Assembly: GCF_001375555.1 (NCBI RefSeq)
Contig: NZ_CTDZ01000009.1
Coordinates: 1,605,758 to 1,669,757, forward strand
DNA: 64,000 nucleotides
Reading direction: 5' to 3'
DNA from: Numidum massiliense
GTDB taxonomy: Bacteria > Bacillota > Bacilli > Thermoactinomycetales > Novibacillaceae
Each line of letters opens with the position of its first letter. The stretch's first letter is position 1. The position numbers and the translations under genes were made by a program. A model generated the notes under the pieces. That model worked only from the letters and a program-made list of their open reading frames with translations, was not told the DNA's origin and did no database searches. Shown here in pieces: positions 16,718 to 25,331 of the stretch.

Positions 16718-18403
16718 TTATTCAACGGCGAACAAATAATAATACAGCGGTTGTTCCCCGTTGTGAATTTCTACCTCTACGTCCGGATACTTGTCCGTGA
16801 CCGCGTCGCCCAAAGAGGCGGCTTGTGCGTTCGTCACGTCTTGTCCAAACAAAATAGTGACGATTTCAGTGCCGTCGTCGACCATGCCGAGCAAGAGACT
16901 TTCGGCGGTTGCGGCCATGTCCGGATGGCTCACCTTAATTTCGCCATCTGCTATACCTAAGAAGTCTCCCTCTTTGATCGTCATCCCGTCGACTTCCGTA
17001 TCGCGAACCGCATACGTCACTTGCCCCGATTTCACGTTTTCGATCGTCTCACACATCGCTTCCCAGTTTTCCTCCGGCGAAGCGTCGGCATTAAAAGCGA
17101 GCATCGCACTTAACCCTTGGGGTACAGACTTGCTCGGAATAACCGTCACCGGCTGCTCGGCGACTGCCGCCGCTTGTTCGGCTGCCATCACCACGTTGCC
17201 GTTATTGGGCAAAATGATGTACTGTTTGGCCCGGATATCGTCCATCGCCTTGACGATCATATCCGTACTCGGGTTCATTGTCTGGCCGCCTTCGAGCACG
17301 TAATCGACGCCGAGGCTGCGGAAAATTTCGGCTGTACCCTTCCCCATTGCCACCGCGACGATGCCGTACGCTTTTTCTACACCGTCGTCGCGCGCTGCAA
17401 GCGCAGCGGTTTCTTCAGCTTCACTGCCGACAATCGCCCGGTGCTGTTCGCGCATATTTTCGATTTTTGCCGTGCGAATGTCGCCGTACTGTGTGGCAAA
17501 GTCGAGCAATTTGAGCGGTTCTTCGGTATGAATATGTACTTTTACGAGATCGTCGTCGCGCACGACTAAGAGCGAATCGCCGTAAGCGCCGCACGCTTCG
17601 CGGAAAGTATCTTCATTAAAATTAGAATCTCCAGCTGTAGCGGGCAACGTTTGCACGATAAACTCCGTACAATAGCCAAACGCAATGTCTTCTGTCGCTA
17701 AGTGCGCCTGAGCACTCTGTCTATGGGCCAGCTCAGTGAGAGAATCGATCGAAATCGAATGTTCTTCGTCGGCTTCCGGCTCACTTTCCCCGGTAAGTCC
17801 TGCTAAAAACCCTTCATATATGTATACAAGTCCTTGTCCGCCGGCGTCGACGACTCCCGTTTGCTTTAAGACCGGTAACAGTTCCGGCGTGTTCGCAAGC
17901 GACTTCTTAGCCGCTTGAACAACTTCCTCCATCAGCGACACAAAGTCTTCCACGCGACTAGAGACCGTCGTCCCGTGTTTCGCCGCCTCGCGGGCTACCG
18001 TTAAAATGGTGCCCTCGACCGGCTTAATCACTGCTTTGTAAGCCGTGTCGACACCGCGTTGCAACGCCTTAGCAAATTCGCGTACGGTAATGACTTCCTT
18101 CTCGCGAATTTCTTTTGCCAGCCCACGGAACAGTTGCGATAAAATGACGCCAGAGTTACCGCGTGCCCCCATGAGTAGCCCGCGCGACAACGCGCTCGCC
18201 GTTTGCCCGATATGTTCCGATTGACGTCGGGTCATTTCCTCGCTACCTGCCGAAAACGTGAGACTCATGTTCGTGCCCGTATCGCCGTCCGGTACTGGAA
18301 ACACGTTGAGTGCGTCAACCTTTTTTGCCATCCGTACTAAGTGGCGCGCACCTGCTGACACCATTTGTGCAAAACTGAATCCGTTAAGTTGCTGTTGTAC
18401 CAC
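16718..18403 (-). CDS. fakA: Fatty-acid kinase FakA (YloV, DAK2/DhaL type)
   Basis: Phosphorylates FakB-bound fatty acids to acyl-phosphate using ATP. 561 residues, matching the family. The N-terminal DhaL-type ATP domain (about 1-200) has NVFPVPDGDTGTNM at 34-47 and GARGNSGVILSQL near 78-90. A middle domain and a C-terminal DegV-like domain follow. The start is GTG 18403 with GGGGAGG eight bases upstream. It is 15 bp after yloU and 25 bp before degV, so yloU-fakA-degV-recG looks like one operon. Confidence 0.93.
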   Translation of the reverse strand: MVQQQLNGFSFAQMVSAGARHLVRMAKKVDALNVFPVPDGDTGTNMSLTFSAGSEEMTRRQSEHIGQTASALSRGLLMGARGNSGVILSQLFRGLAKEIREKEVITVREFAKALQRGVDTAYKAVIKPVEGTILTVAREAAKHGTTVSSRVEDFVSLMEEVVQAAKKSLANTPELLPVLKQTGVVDAGGQGLVYIYEGFLAGLTGESEPEADEEHSISIDSLTELAHRQSAQAHLATEDIAFGYCTEFIVQTLPATAGDSNFNEDTFREACGAYGDSLLVVRDDDLVKVHIHTEEPLKLLDFATQYGDIRTAKIENMREQHRAIVGSEAEETAALAARDDGVEKAYGIVAVAMGKGTAEIFRSLGVDYVLEGGQTMNPSTDMIVKAMDDIRAKQYIILPNNGNVVMAAEQAAAVAEQPVTVIPSKSVPQGLSAMLAFNADASPEENWEAMCETIENVKSGQVTYAVRDTEVDGMTIKEGDFLGIADGEIKVSHPDMAATAESLLLGMVDDGTEIVTILFGQDVTNAQAASLGDAVTDKYPDVEVEIHNGEQPLYYYLFAVE

Positions 18404-18418
18404 GAAATAGTCCTCCCC

Positions 18419-18781
18419 TTACACGTTGATCAGGCGAACGCCTTGCACGAATATGTTTACTGTACGTACATCTAATCCTAAACTTTGTTTTAACGCGTAC
18501 CGCACGCGCGTCTGCACGTTGTTCGCAACTTCGGATATTTTCATTCCGTAGCCGACGATAATGTACATATCAAGATCGATACCCGCTTCACTTGTACGAA
18601 CTTCAATCCCTTTACTCAAATTTTCTCGCCGTAACAATTCGGCTATCCCATCTTTAATTTGACTGCGGGAGGACATCCCGACTAAACCGTAGCATTCCAA
18701 TGCCGCCCCGCCGACGATCGTCGCAATGACGTCATCCGCAATGTCGATTTGCCCTAATTCGTTGTATACTTCAATAGCCAT
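18419..18781 (-). CDS. yloU: Asp23/Gls24 family protein YloU
   Basis: Small envelope-stress/alkaline-shock family protein; Asp23-type proteins associate with the membrane inner face. 120 residues from ATG 18781 (MAIEVYNELGQIDI) with AAGGAGGAGACAG upstream. The Asp23 core (IADDVIATIVGGAALECYGLVGMSS split across 10-35, and DLDMYIIVGYGMKI near 75) is intact. A longer frame adds 11 codons without ribosome-site support. First gene of the yloU-fakA-degV-recG unit and divergent from rpmB, as in B. subtilis. Confidence 0.92.
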   Translation of the reverse strand: MAIEVYNELGQIDIADDVIATIVGGAALECYGLVGMSSRSQIKDGIAELLRRENLSKGIEVRTSEAGIDLDMYIIVGYGMKISEVANNVQTRVRYALKQSLGLDVRTVNIFVQGVRLINV

Positions 18782-19006
18782 CTGTCTCCTCCTTAAATCT
18801 GATGATCGCCGCAAGTGTAACTGCTATTTTTTTTTACCTACATGCAAATATGACCGCCAAAGGCCGCTAACCGTATGCCCACACATTGTGAACAACCCTT
18901 AAAAAGTAACGATACCATTATCATTGTACAATAAATGACACGATAAAAAAAGAACACCTTACACGATGGTAGATTGTTTAAATGCAAGGGATTCAGGGGT
19001 TACGTC

Positions 19007-19026
19007 TTTAGCGGGGTTTAGCGGGG
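19007..19026. repeat. Two 10-bp tandem repeats in the yloU-rpmB spacer
   Basis: TTTAGCGGGG occurs twice in direct succession. The 18782-19183 spacer otherwise holds the divergent yloU and rpmB start regions. I see no further gene in it, and no clear yloU promoter. Confidence 0.7.
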
Positions 19027-19102
19027 TTCCTCAAACACGCCGTCGTTAGTTGCTTTGAACGGCAAATTGCGGTCGAGTGTCTAGTGGGAGATTGAGGAGG
19101 TC

Positions 19103-19131
19103 TTGCAAACCGTATATCGCTATGCTAACAT
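19103..19131 (+). promoter_or_regulatory. rpmB promoter
   Basis: -35 TTGCAA (19103-19108), a 17-base spacer and -10 TAACAT (19126-19131), placing the transcript start about 45 bases before the TTG start codon. Confidence 0.7.
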
Positions 19132-19183
19132 AAAAAAGTATGGTCAGCCTCGCATTCTGAGAGAAACTTAGGGGGTGGAAGTA

Positions 19184-19372
19184 TTGGCTCGCAGATGTTA
19201 CATTACCGGTAAAAGTGGACACGCAGGCAACCGCGTCAGTCACTCCAACCGTAAATCACGACGCAAATGGGGCGCTAACGTTCAGAAAGTGCGCATTTTA
19301 GTGGACGGCAAACCGAAGCGCGTCTACGTCAGCACTAAAGCATTAAAATCGGGATTAGTAGAGCGCGCCTAG
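19184..19372 (+). CDS. rpmB: 50S ribosomal protein L28
   Basis: 62-residue large-subunit protein. I use the TTG at 19184 because it gives the family N-terminus [14 protein letters not shown] three codons earlier would add residues not seen in L28. The ribosome site is GGGGGTGG. The core [16 protein letters not shown] is conserved. The knuckle carries one cysteine (C5), so this looks like a zinc-free form. Monocistronic, between its promoter and a bidirectional terminator, divergent from yloU and convergent with spoVM. Confidence 0.95.
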   Translation: MARRCYITGKSGHAGNRVSHSNRKSRRKWGANVQKVRILVDGKPKRVYVSTKALKSGLVERA

Positions 19373-19394
19373 GCTTATCCTCAAGGCGCTCCGG

Positions 19395-19423
19395 TAAAAA
19401 GCACCTGTAGCGGTGCTTTTTTA
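19395..19423. terminator. Bidirectional terminator between rpmB and spoVM
   Basis: AAAAAGCACC and CGGTGCTTTTTT surround a TGTAG loop, giving a T-run on both strands. It lies 23 bp after rpmB and 18 bp after the spoVM stop on the other strand. Confidence 0.85.
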
Positions 19424-19441
19424 AAACCGCATCTGACTCCT

Positions 19442-19525
19442 TCACTTTTGTTTATAAAAGGCACTCATGATCGCTCTAACAATACCTCCGATAAACCGCG
19501 GCAATTTGATCGTGTAGAACTTCAC
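19442..19525 (-). CDS. spoVM: Stage V sporulation protein SpoVM
   Basis: SpoVM is a tiny amphipathic helix that marks the positively curved forespore membrane and anchors the SpoIVA coat basement layer. The frame starts at GTG 19525 after GGAGGGCTAGGG and ends with TGA at 19442-19444. The 27-residue product begins MKFYTIKLPRFIGGIVRAI. It closely matches B. subtilis SpoVM, including the proline at position 9 that is needed for membrane selectivity. The position between rpmB and thiN is the same as in B. subtilis. This firmly marks the organism as an endospore former. Confidence 0.95.
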   Translation of the reverse strand: MKFYTIKLPRFIGGIVRAIMSAFYKQK

Positions 19526-19701
19526 CCCTAGCCCTCCTTGTCGTGAACGAACTTCTCGCCTATTCCCCATCATTATATTCTATAGGGCAGGAGGTGTACC
19601 TAGAACTACATTTCCCCCCCTTTTTTGGTCGACCTTTTGCACTTCGTCAGCGCGTGTCATCTAACTCGCATGCCCATTTGACCACCTATTGGCGACAGTA
19701 C

Positions 19702-20403
19702 TCACAGTGGGTCGCGGCTCTGAACGATGAGGAGTTCGCCTCGACGGTGTGTGACGGTGCCGCTCTCCCCTTGCCATTCGTTGCTAATTGATAAGTTGCT
19801 CGTACGCGCCAGCGAGGCATCGACGAGTGGAAAGCGAAAGCCTTCTAACGTAATGCCAGTGACGGTCTCGCGCCACGCAATGAGCGACATATACGTATAC
19901 GCTTCCTTAGCCACGTGCACTGTACCCGGCCCGACGAGTTGCATGCGGTTGTGTTCATTTTGCATCACCCCACGTACGCCCGCTTGCAGCAACCGTTCTA
20001 GCAAGCACACGTTCGCTAGCGTATGATCCCAGCGACTTCCCCAGCCGCCGAGCAGCACTACTTCTTGCGGTGCCCACTCGAGCGCCTTCGTCACCGCGTA
20101 ATCGGTGTCGGTCACGTCTTTGTCCACCGGCAAGCGCAACGTCGGTACGTTATGGGCTCTCAATTCCTCAATTTGTTCTGGCGGTGCCGTATCGAAATCG
20201 CCGACGGCGAGCGTCATTGGGACGTCCCTTTCCATTAACTCGACAATGCCGCCGTCTACGCCGATGACGACATCGTCCGGACGGATGATGAGGTGCTCTG
20301 TGGCACCCCAGCTACCGCCCGTCGCGATGACAACTCGCCCGCGTCGTTCGCTTTTACTCATATCCATAGCTATCCGCTCACTCATCATCATCCGTTCACC
20401 CAT
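19702..20403 (-). CDS. thiN: Thiamine diphosphokinase
   Basis: Transfers pyrophosphate from ATP to thiamine, giving thiamine diphosphate. The family motifs are GVDGGIVELM, LAVGDFDTAP, DKDVTDTDYAVTKAL and LLGGWGSRWDHTLANV, the nucleotide- and thiamine-binding loops. The start is uncertain because ATG codons cluster at the 5' end (in-frame at 20421, 20403 and later). I choose 20403, after GGAGGTGAG. Either way the first 20-25 residues are Met/Ser/Arg-rich and not part of the fold. Follows rpe by 123 bp, as in B. subtilis. Confidence 0.92.
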   Translation of the reverse strand: MGERMMMSERIAMDMSKSERRGRVVIATGGSWGATEHLIIRPDDVVIGVDGGIVELMERDVPMTLAVGDFDTAPPEQIEELRAHNVPTLRLPVDKDVTDTDYAVTKALEWAPQEVVLLGGWGSRWDHTLANVCLLERLLQAGVRGVMQNEHNRMQLVGPGTVHVAKEAYTYMSLIAWRETVTGITLEGFRFPLVDASLARTSNLSISNEWQGESGTVTHRRGELLIVQSRDPL

Positions 20404-20526
20404 AAGCGCACTCACCTCCATTACCTTTGCTCATCTTCGCACGCACATCCATACATACGTGACACTGTTGGCTTAGGCCCGTGCACGTAATTATTCGCGA
20501 AACGAAGCGTTGAACGGCGCTCCTAC

Positions 20527-21186
20527 TCATACGCGAGTAGCCGCCTCTTTTAGCGCGTTTAGACGCGCCTGCCGGTCCGTCGCGCCAAACACGTAAGACC
20601 CGGCGACGAGGACGTCAGCGCCGTGTGCCACGACAGCTTGTGCCGTTGCGGCATTAATGCCGCCGTCCACTTGGATACGCAAATCTAAGCCGCCCGCCTC
20701 CGCCATTTGCCGCAAGGCGCGAATTTTCGGCAACACGTTAGGGATGAACGACTGCCCGCCAAATCCGGGGTTTACTGTCATCAAGAGGACCATGTCGAGA
20801 TCGTCCAACACGTATTCGATCGCCGAAAGCGGCGTCGCCGGATTGAGCGCCACACCGGCCTTCGCCCCTTGCGCCTTCACTAAGTGGATCGTCCGGTGCA
20901 AGTGCGGACACGCCTCGGCGTGCACGGTAATCCAATTGGCACCACTCGCCTTAAACGCAGGGATGTATTGGTCGGGGTTTTCAATCATTAAATGGACGTC
21001 GAGCGGTAGCTCAGTATGTGGGCGTACCGCGTCGACGATGAGTGGGCCAATCGTAATGTTCGGGACGAAGTGGCCATCCATCACATCGATGTGAATCCAG
21101 TCAGCCCCTCCCTGTTCGACATCGGAAATTTCTTCTCCTAAACGCGCAAAGTCGGCTGATAAGATCGATGGTGCGGTCAAAATCAT
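20527..21186 (-). CDS. rpe: Ribulose-phosphate 3-epimerase
   Basis: Interconverts ribulose-5-phosphate and xylulose-5-phosphate in the pentose phosphate pathway. 219 residues with a TIM-barrel fold. The N-terminus APSILSADFARLG, the metal-binding HIDVMDGHFVPNIT, LMTVNPGFGGQ and DGGIN near 175 are all typical. ATG 21186 with AGAGGTAC upstream, 2 bp after the rsgA stop, so it is translationally linked to rsgA. This is the conserved prpC-prkC-rsgA-rpe-thiN-spoVM order. Confidence 0.96.
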   Translation of the reverse strand: MILTAPSILSADFARLGEEISDVEQGGADWIHIDVMDGHFVPNITIGPLIVDAVRPHTELPLDVHLMIENPDQYIPAFKASGANWITVHAEACPHLHRTIHLVKAQGAKAGVALNPATPLSAIEYVLDDLDMVLLMTVNPGFGGQSFIPNVLPKIRALRQMAEAGGLDLRIQVDGGINAATAQAVVAHGADVLVAGSYVFGATDRQARLNALKEAATRV

Positions 21187-21188
21187 AG

Positions 21189-22064
21189 TTAGTACCTCTT
21201 TTCTTCCTGTATCTCTTGTAAAAATTGTAAGTAGTTGTCGTAACGCGACGCCGAAACCGCGCCACTCTCTCGTGCCCGTTTAACGGCACAGCCCGGTTCT
21301 CGGTCGTGTAAACAGCCCCGATATTTACAATTCGCAGCGAAACGCGCAATTTCCGGAAAATACGCCGTTAACTCGGCAGCATCCCAGCCTTGAAAAGACA
21401 GTTGACTAAACCCAGGTGTGTCGACGATCCATCCGCCGCTCGGCAATACGACCATTTCGACGTGCCGCGTCGTATGGCGTCCCCGCCCTAATTTAGCACT
21501 AATTTCGCCCGTGGCGAAATCGCCGTTCGGAATTAATGCATTCAGTAACGAAGTCTTTCCTACTCCGGACTGACCGGCGAACACAGAGATGTGACTAGCG
21601 AGCGCCTCACGCAATTCCTCAAGACCCGCATCACTGACGACACTCGTCGTCACGACCGGATAACCGACCTTTTCATACGTGCGTACCGCTGCGTCGACTG
21701 CGTCAGCAGACGGACTGAGGTCCGTTTTTGTTAAAACGATGAGCGGCTTGAGGCGTGCGCGTTCAATGTGAACTAACAGTTTGTCGATGAGCAACAACTG
21801 CACGACCGGTTCGGCCAGCGAGGCGACGATGACGCCTTGATTGGCGTTAGCGACTGCTGGACGCTTAAGTTCCGTCTCCCGCGGGACGACGTGATGAATG
21901 TAACCTTGCCCCTCTTCGGTTATATCGAACGATACCCAGTCACCTACTAACGGAGAAAACTGCTTTTTTTTAAAAAGGCCGCGCGCTCGGCACTGCCACA
22001 GTTCCTCATCTACTTGCACATAGTAATAGCCACTTAACGCTTTGACAATTCGCCCTTCAGGCAT
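21189..22064 (-). CDS. rsgA: Ribosome small subunit-dependent GTPase RsgA (CpgA)
   Basis: Circularly permuted GTPase that assists late 30S maturation. 291 residues from ATG 22064 (MPEGRIVKALSGYYYV) behind TAGGAGGAACTG. An OB-fold covers about 1-65. The G motifs appear in permuted order: TKTD (G4), then GQSGVGKT (G1), then DTPG (G3). The C-terminal zinc finger has C-x6-C, histidine and a final cysteine (CKYRGCLHDREPGC). Read 2 bp before rpe. In B. subtilis this protein is a substrate of the neighbouring kinase PrkC. Confidence 0.95.
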   Translation of the reverse strand: MPEGRIVKALSGYYYVQVDEELWQCRARGLFKKKQFSPLVGDWVSFDITEEGQGYIHHVVPRETELKRPAVANANQGVIVASLAEPVVQLLLIDKLLVHIERARLKPLIVLTKTDLSPSADAVDAAVRTYEKVGYPVVTTSVVSDAGLEELREALASHISVFAGQSGVGKTSLLNALIPNGDFATGEISAKLGRGRHTTRHVEMVVLPSGGWIVDTPGFSQLSFQGWDAAELTAYFPEIARFAANCKYRGCLHDREPGCAVKRARESGAVSASRYDNYLQFLQEIQEEKRY

Positions 22065-22075
22065 ACAGTTCCTCC

Positions 22076-22113
22076 TATACGAGATACGCACAAATATACG
22101 AGATACGCACAAA
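22076..22113. repeat. Perfect 19-bp tandem duplication upstream of rsgA
   Basis: TATACGAGATACGCACAAA is present twice without change (22076-22094, 22095-22113), directly in front of the rsgA ribosome site. A further direct repeat CAGGCGGCGAA occurs at 22118 and 22143. Confidence 0.9.
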
Positions 22114-22198
22114 CATGCAGGCGGCGAAATAACGACAGACTACAGGCGGCGAACGCGTTCGCTTACCGAGTGCTCGTCAGACACGCCGTCAATCGCCT

Positions 22199-22294
22199 TT
22201 AATCCTCTTCGTCTTCTTTTTCTTCTTCATCCTTTTCCCGCCGTTTGGCTTCTATTTCTCGCGGTTTCTCCACTTTTTTCAACGCTTTTTCCAG
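22199..22294 (-). other. In-frame extension after the prkC stop codon
   Basis: Immediately after the prkC TAA (22297-22295), 31 further codons continue in the same frame to a second TAA at 22199-22201. They encode a highly charged tail beginning LEKALKKVEKPREIEAK and ending in E/D/K repeats. It matches the composition of the last 40 residues of PrkC. This looks like a coding tail cut off by a recent nonsense mutation, or read-through sequence. Confidence 0.6.
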
Positions 22295-24223
22295 TTATTT
22301 TTCCTTTTTATTGTTTTCTTTCTCTATTTTCTTTATTTCCCTCTCTTCTCCCCACGCGTCCTTTTCCTTATTGTCTAACGACTGATCACCTACTCGGCGG
22401 TCGGCGTAGCGCCCCTTACGCGCATCTCCCGCGGAGTCGTTTAAGCTGACGTGCAATCTAATAACCGAGCCTTTCGCCACTTTCGTCCCCGCTGCCGGCG
22501 TCGAACCGTAAACGCGATACAAGGGTACGTTGACGTTGCGGTCGTACAACGCACCGTCTGGACCGTTGCGATACACTTTAAATCCAAGCCGACGCAATTT
22601 TTCTTCGGCCGCGTCTTGGAACTCCCCGCTTAGGTCAGGGACTTCGACGAGCGTTTTATCTTTGTCGCCCGGCCGCACGTACAAGGTCACTTTTTGGTCG
22701 GTGCGCAGCGATTTCCCACTGCCGGGGTCTTGCTTTACAACGTGACCAGGCGCATAGTCGTTGTCGTCCAAATCTTTGATGACGACATTTTTTTTGGCGA
22801 ACCCTAAATTGTACAGCGCGGATTGCGCGTTCTCCAATGGACTGCCGAGCATATTCGGGATCTTGACACTTTTTATTTCGCCCTCGCTCACGTATACCTT
22901 CACCTTGTAGCCGGGTTTTACTTTTTCCTTCGCTTTCGGTGATTGGCGAAAGACTATTCCCGGCGTTTCGTCGCGCTTCTCCTTGACGACTTCCCAATCG
23001 AGCTTTTGCGACTCGAGCGCCGCTTTTGCCTCGTCGACCGCTTTTCCGACGACGTTCGGGATCACCACACTGTTTTTCGTCGTCGTGGACCATAAATACG
23101 TCAGACCGGCCGTACTAAGCACGATAATTAACAGGGTGGTTAAGAGAGAGATGCCGACTTTTTTCCAACTGACCCAATTGCGCGATGTCGCTTGTTTTTG
23201 CAGGCGCGATACGCGCGAATGGTTCCCCGACGCGTCTTTCGGCGTCGCGGGTGGAATCGTGTCTTCACTACTCTCTTCCGCCTCGTCCATCTCCCCTGAG
23301 TCGGAAGACAATTTTTTTTCAGTAGCGTAATCGCCTAGTGCCGGGACGACCATCGTCGTCTCCCCGTCCAATTCTTTCGGCTGCCATTTTTCTTCGTAGA
23401 GACGGGACGGCGTTAAGGCTGTATGAAGATCTTGTTGCAGTTGTTGCGCTGAATCGTAACGGTGGAGCGGATCTTTCGCCATCGCGCGGCGGATGCAATT
23501 GTCCAAGCTTTGTGGGAGAGCGGGACGCTTCTCGCGCGGTGCAGCCGGTTCTTCCTGCAAGTGCTTGAGTGCGATCGCAATCGGGCTATCGCCAGCGAAG
23601 GGCAACCCTCCCGTCGCCATTTCGTACATGACGACGCCGAGCGAATATATGTCCGATTTCTCTCCAATATACCCGCCGCGCGCCTGTTCAGGCGAAAAGT
23701 AGTGCACCGACCCCATCACCGAACCGGTGTGTGTAATCGTCTGTGAACTCGTTGCGCGAGCGATGCCGAAGTCAGCGACTTTCACCCGGTTGCGCGGTCC
23801 GATCATAATGTTGGCCGATTTAATGTCGCGGTGTATGATTCCAGTTTCGTGAGCGTGGTGAAGGGCGTCGGCAATTTGTTCGCCGATTAGCGCGACTTCA
23901 GAAGGCGGAAGCGCCCCTTCGCGCTTGATCCGCTCTTTCAACGTCATGCCCTCGATGTACTCCATAACGATGTAGTGAATGTCGCCGTCTTGCCCGACAT
24001 CGTATATGTTCACCACATTCGGATGCGATAAACTGGCCGCCGCACGCGCTTCGCGGCGAAAGCGGTCGACGAAGTCGTCGTCGTTACTGAGTGACTCGTT
24101 GAGCACTTTGACGGCGACGTAACGATGTAGGACGACGTCTTTTGCCAAATAGACGACTGCCATCCCGCCACTACCGAGACGTGCTTCCAGTTCATACCGT
24201 TTGCCTAGCTGTTTTCCAATCAT
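22295..24223 (-). CDS. prkC: PASTA-domain serine/threonine kinase PrkC
   Basis: Membrane sensor kinase that responds to muropeptides and controls germination, cell-wall and translation targets. 642 residues. The N-terminal Hanks kinase domain has GSGGMAVVY (17-25), catalytic K39, HRD at 131-133, DFG at 151-153 and SPEQARG near 178. An acidic juxtamembrane linker is followed by a single membrane segment at about 355-378, then three PASTA domains (about 387-449, 454-518, 527-594) and a charged tail. It starts 7 bp after stp, the usual kinase-phosphatase pair. The stop codon interrupts a longer charged tail (see 22199-22294). Confidence 0.96.
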   Translation of the reverse strand: MIGKQLGKRYELEARLGSGGMAVVYLAKDVVLHRYVAVKVLNESLSNDDDFVDRFRREARAAASLSHPNVVNIYDVGQDGDIHYIVMEYIEGMTLKERIKREGALPPSEVALIGEQIADALHHAHETGIIHRDIKSANIMIGPRNRVKVADFGIARATSSQTITHTGSVMGSVHYFSPEQARGGYIGEKSDIYSLGVVMYEMATGGLPFAGDSPIAIALKHLQEEPAAPREKRPALPQSLDNCIRRAMAKDPLHRYDSAQQLQQDLHTALTPSRLYEEKWQPKELDGETTMVVPALGDYATEKKLSSDSGEMDEAEESSEDTIPPATPKDASGNHSRVSRLQKQATSRNWVSWKKVGISLLTTLLIIVLSTAGLTYLWSTTTKNSVVIPNVVGKAVDEAKAALESQKLDWEVVKEKRDETPGIVFRQSPKAKEKVKPGYKVKVYVSEGEIKSVKIPNMLGSPLENAQSALYNLGFAKKNVVIKDLDDNDYAPGHVVKQDPGSGKSLRTDQKVTLYVRPGDKDKTLVEVPDLSGEFQDAAEEKLRRLGFKVYRNGPDGALYDRNVNVPLYRVYGSTPAAGTKVAKGSVIRLHVSLNDSAGDARKGRYADRRVGDQSLDNKEKDAWGEEREIKKIEKENNKKEK

Positions 24224-24230
24224 CGAACGA

Positions 24231-24995
24231 TTACCTCGCTTTCTCGTCGGGAGCCGAAACCGCCGTCCTTTTCACGAGTGCGAGTGAAATGTTGTCCGTT
24301 CCCCCGGCTTCTAACGCAAGGCGCATCAGTTCATCCGCTTTCCAATCGATTGTTTCATCCCGCTGGATCGTCGCGTGTATCTGCTCATCGGAGACCATGT
24401 CTGTCAGGCCGTCCGTACATACTAATAAATAGTCGCCAGTCGCCCACACGTGCTCCGTAACGTCAGGTTCTACGTCGCGATCTGTGCCGACGGCGCGCAT
24501 AATCATATTTTTCTGCGGGTGGTCTCTCGCTTCGACTTCGGTAATTTCCCCCGCGTTTAACAGTTCGTTAACTAAGGAGTGGTCCTGCGTCAACTGGCGA
24601 TACGTTCCCTCGCTGATGAGGTAGGCACGGCTGTCACCGATATTGCCGATCACAATGTTCTCAGCCCGAACCACTGCCACGACGAGCGTTGTCCCCATCC
24701 CGCGCATCGACTCGTCTTCTTGCGATTTTTTTAGCACGAGCTCGTTGGCACGTTGCATACCGCCTACGATCTCATCCTTTAACTGTACTGGCGTGAGAGA
24801 TCGGGCGTCTACTGCCTGTAGCTTTTCACTGACGACTTCGGCGGCTAAGCAGCTTGCGACATCGCCCGCTTTGTGCCCACCCATTCCGTCGGCGACTACC
24901 ACGAATCCTCGCTCGGCATCGAGCGCCTGAACGGTAATACTGTCTTCGTTGTGTGAGCGGACGCGCCCGATGTCGGAGCGATAAGCCCATTCCAT
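24231..24995 (-). CDS. stp: PP2C-type serine/threonine phosphatase (PrpC/Stp)
   Basis: Metal-dependent phosphatase that reverses PrkC phosphorylation. 254 residues from ATG 24995 (MEWAYRSDIGRVRSHNEDS) behind AGAGGTGACC. PP2C metal ligands are visible in RSHNEDS, VADGMGGHKAGDVAS, GDSRAYL, CTDGLTD and GGTDNIS. A GTG three codons upstream overlaps the ribosome site and is unlikely. First gene of the stp-prkC unit with its own promoter. In B. subtilis rlmN and rsmB precede it, but neither is here. Confidence 0.95.
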   Translation of the reverse strand: MEWAYRSDIGRVRSHNEDSITVQALDAERGFVVVADGMGGHKAGDVASCLAAEVVSEKLQAVDARSLTPVQLKDEIVGGMQRANELVLKKSQEDESMRGMGTTLVVAVVRAENIVIGNIGDSRAYLISEGTYRQLTQDHSLVNELLNAGEITEVEARDHPQKNMIMRAVGTDRDVEPDVTEHVWATGDYLLVCTDGLTDMVSDEQIHATIQRDETIDWKADELMRLALEAGGTDNISLALVKRTAVSAPDEKAR

Positions 24996-25159
24996 AAAGG
25001 TCACCTCTTAAGTAAAAGTTCTGTAGCGAAAGCAACCCACTCGTATGATCGCAAACGATGCTGTAAAGGTGAACAACTTTCGTCTATAAAAGGTAAAACG
25101 TTAGTCGCGAGCGAGAAGTGTACACCTGTCTGTCGCTCTAACCGATCATGTTTTACTAG

Positions 25160-25188
25160 ATTATAGCACAGCGCAAGACGAATGCGCA
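25160..25188 (-). promoter_or_regulatory. Probable promoter of stp-prkC
   Basis: A consensus TATAAT on the minus strand (25165-25160), with a weak TGCGCA 17 bases upstream. It lies in the gene-free stretch 24996-25331, which otherwise shows no coding sequence. Confidence 0.5.
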
Positions 25189-25331
25189 GTTTACCATTTC
25201 TAGTAAGGTAGGCGGCAGGCGGTCATCATACGGATCAAACACGCGTCGTTCGACGTACCAACACAGCGATGCCTTACCACGGGATGATTGTCGGCTCATC
25301 GCAGTTAAGCCCTAGCACGATAGCGATCCGC

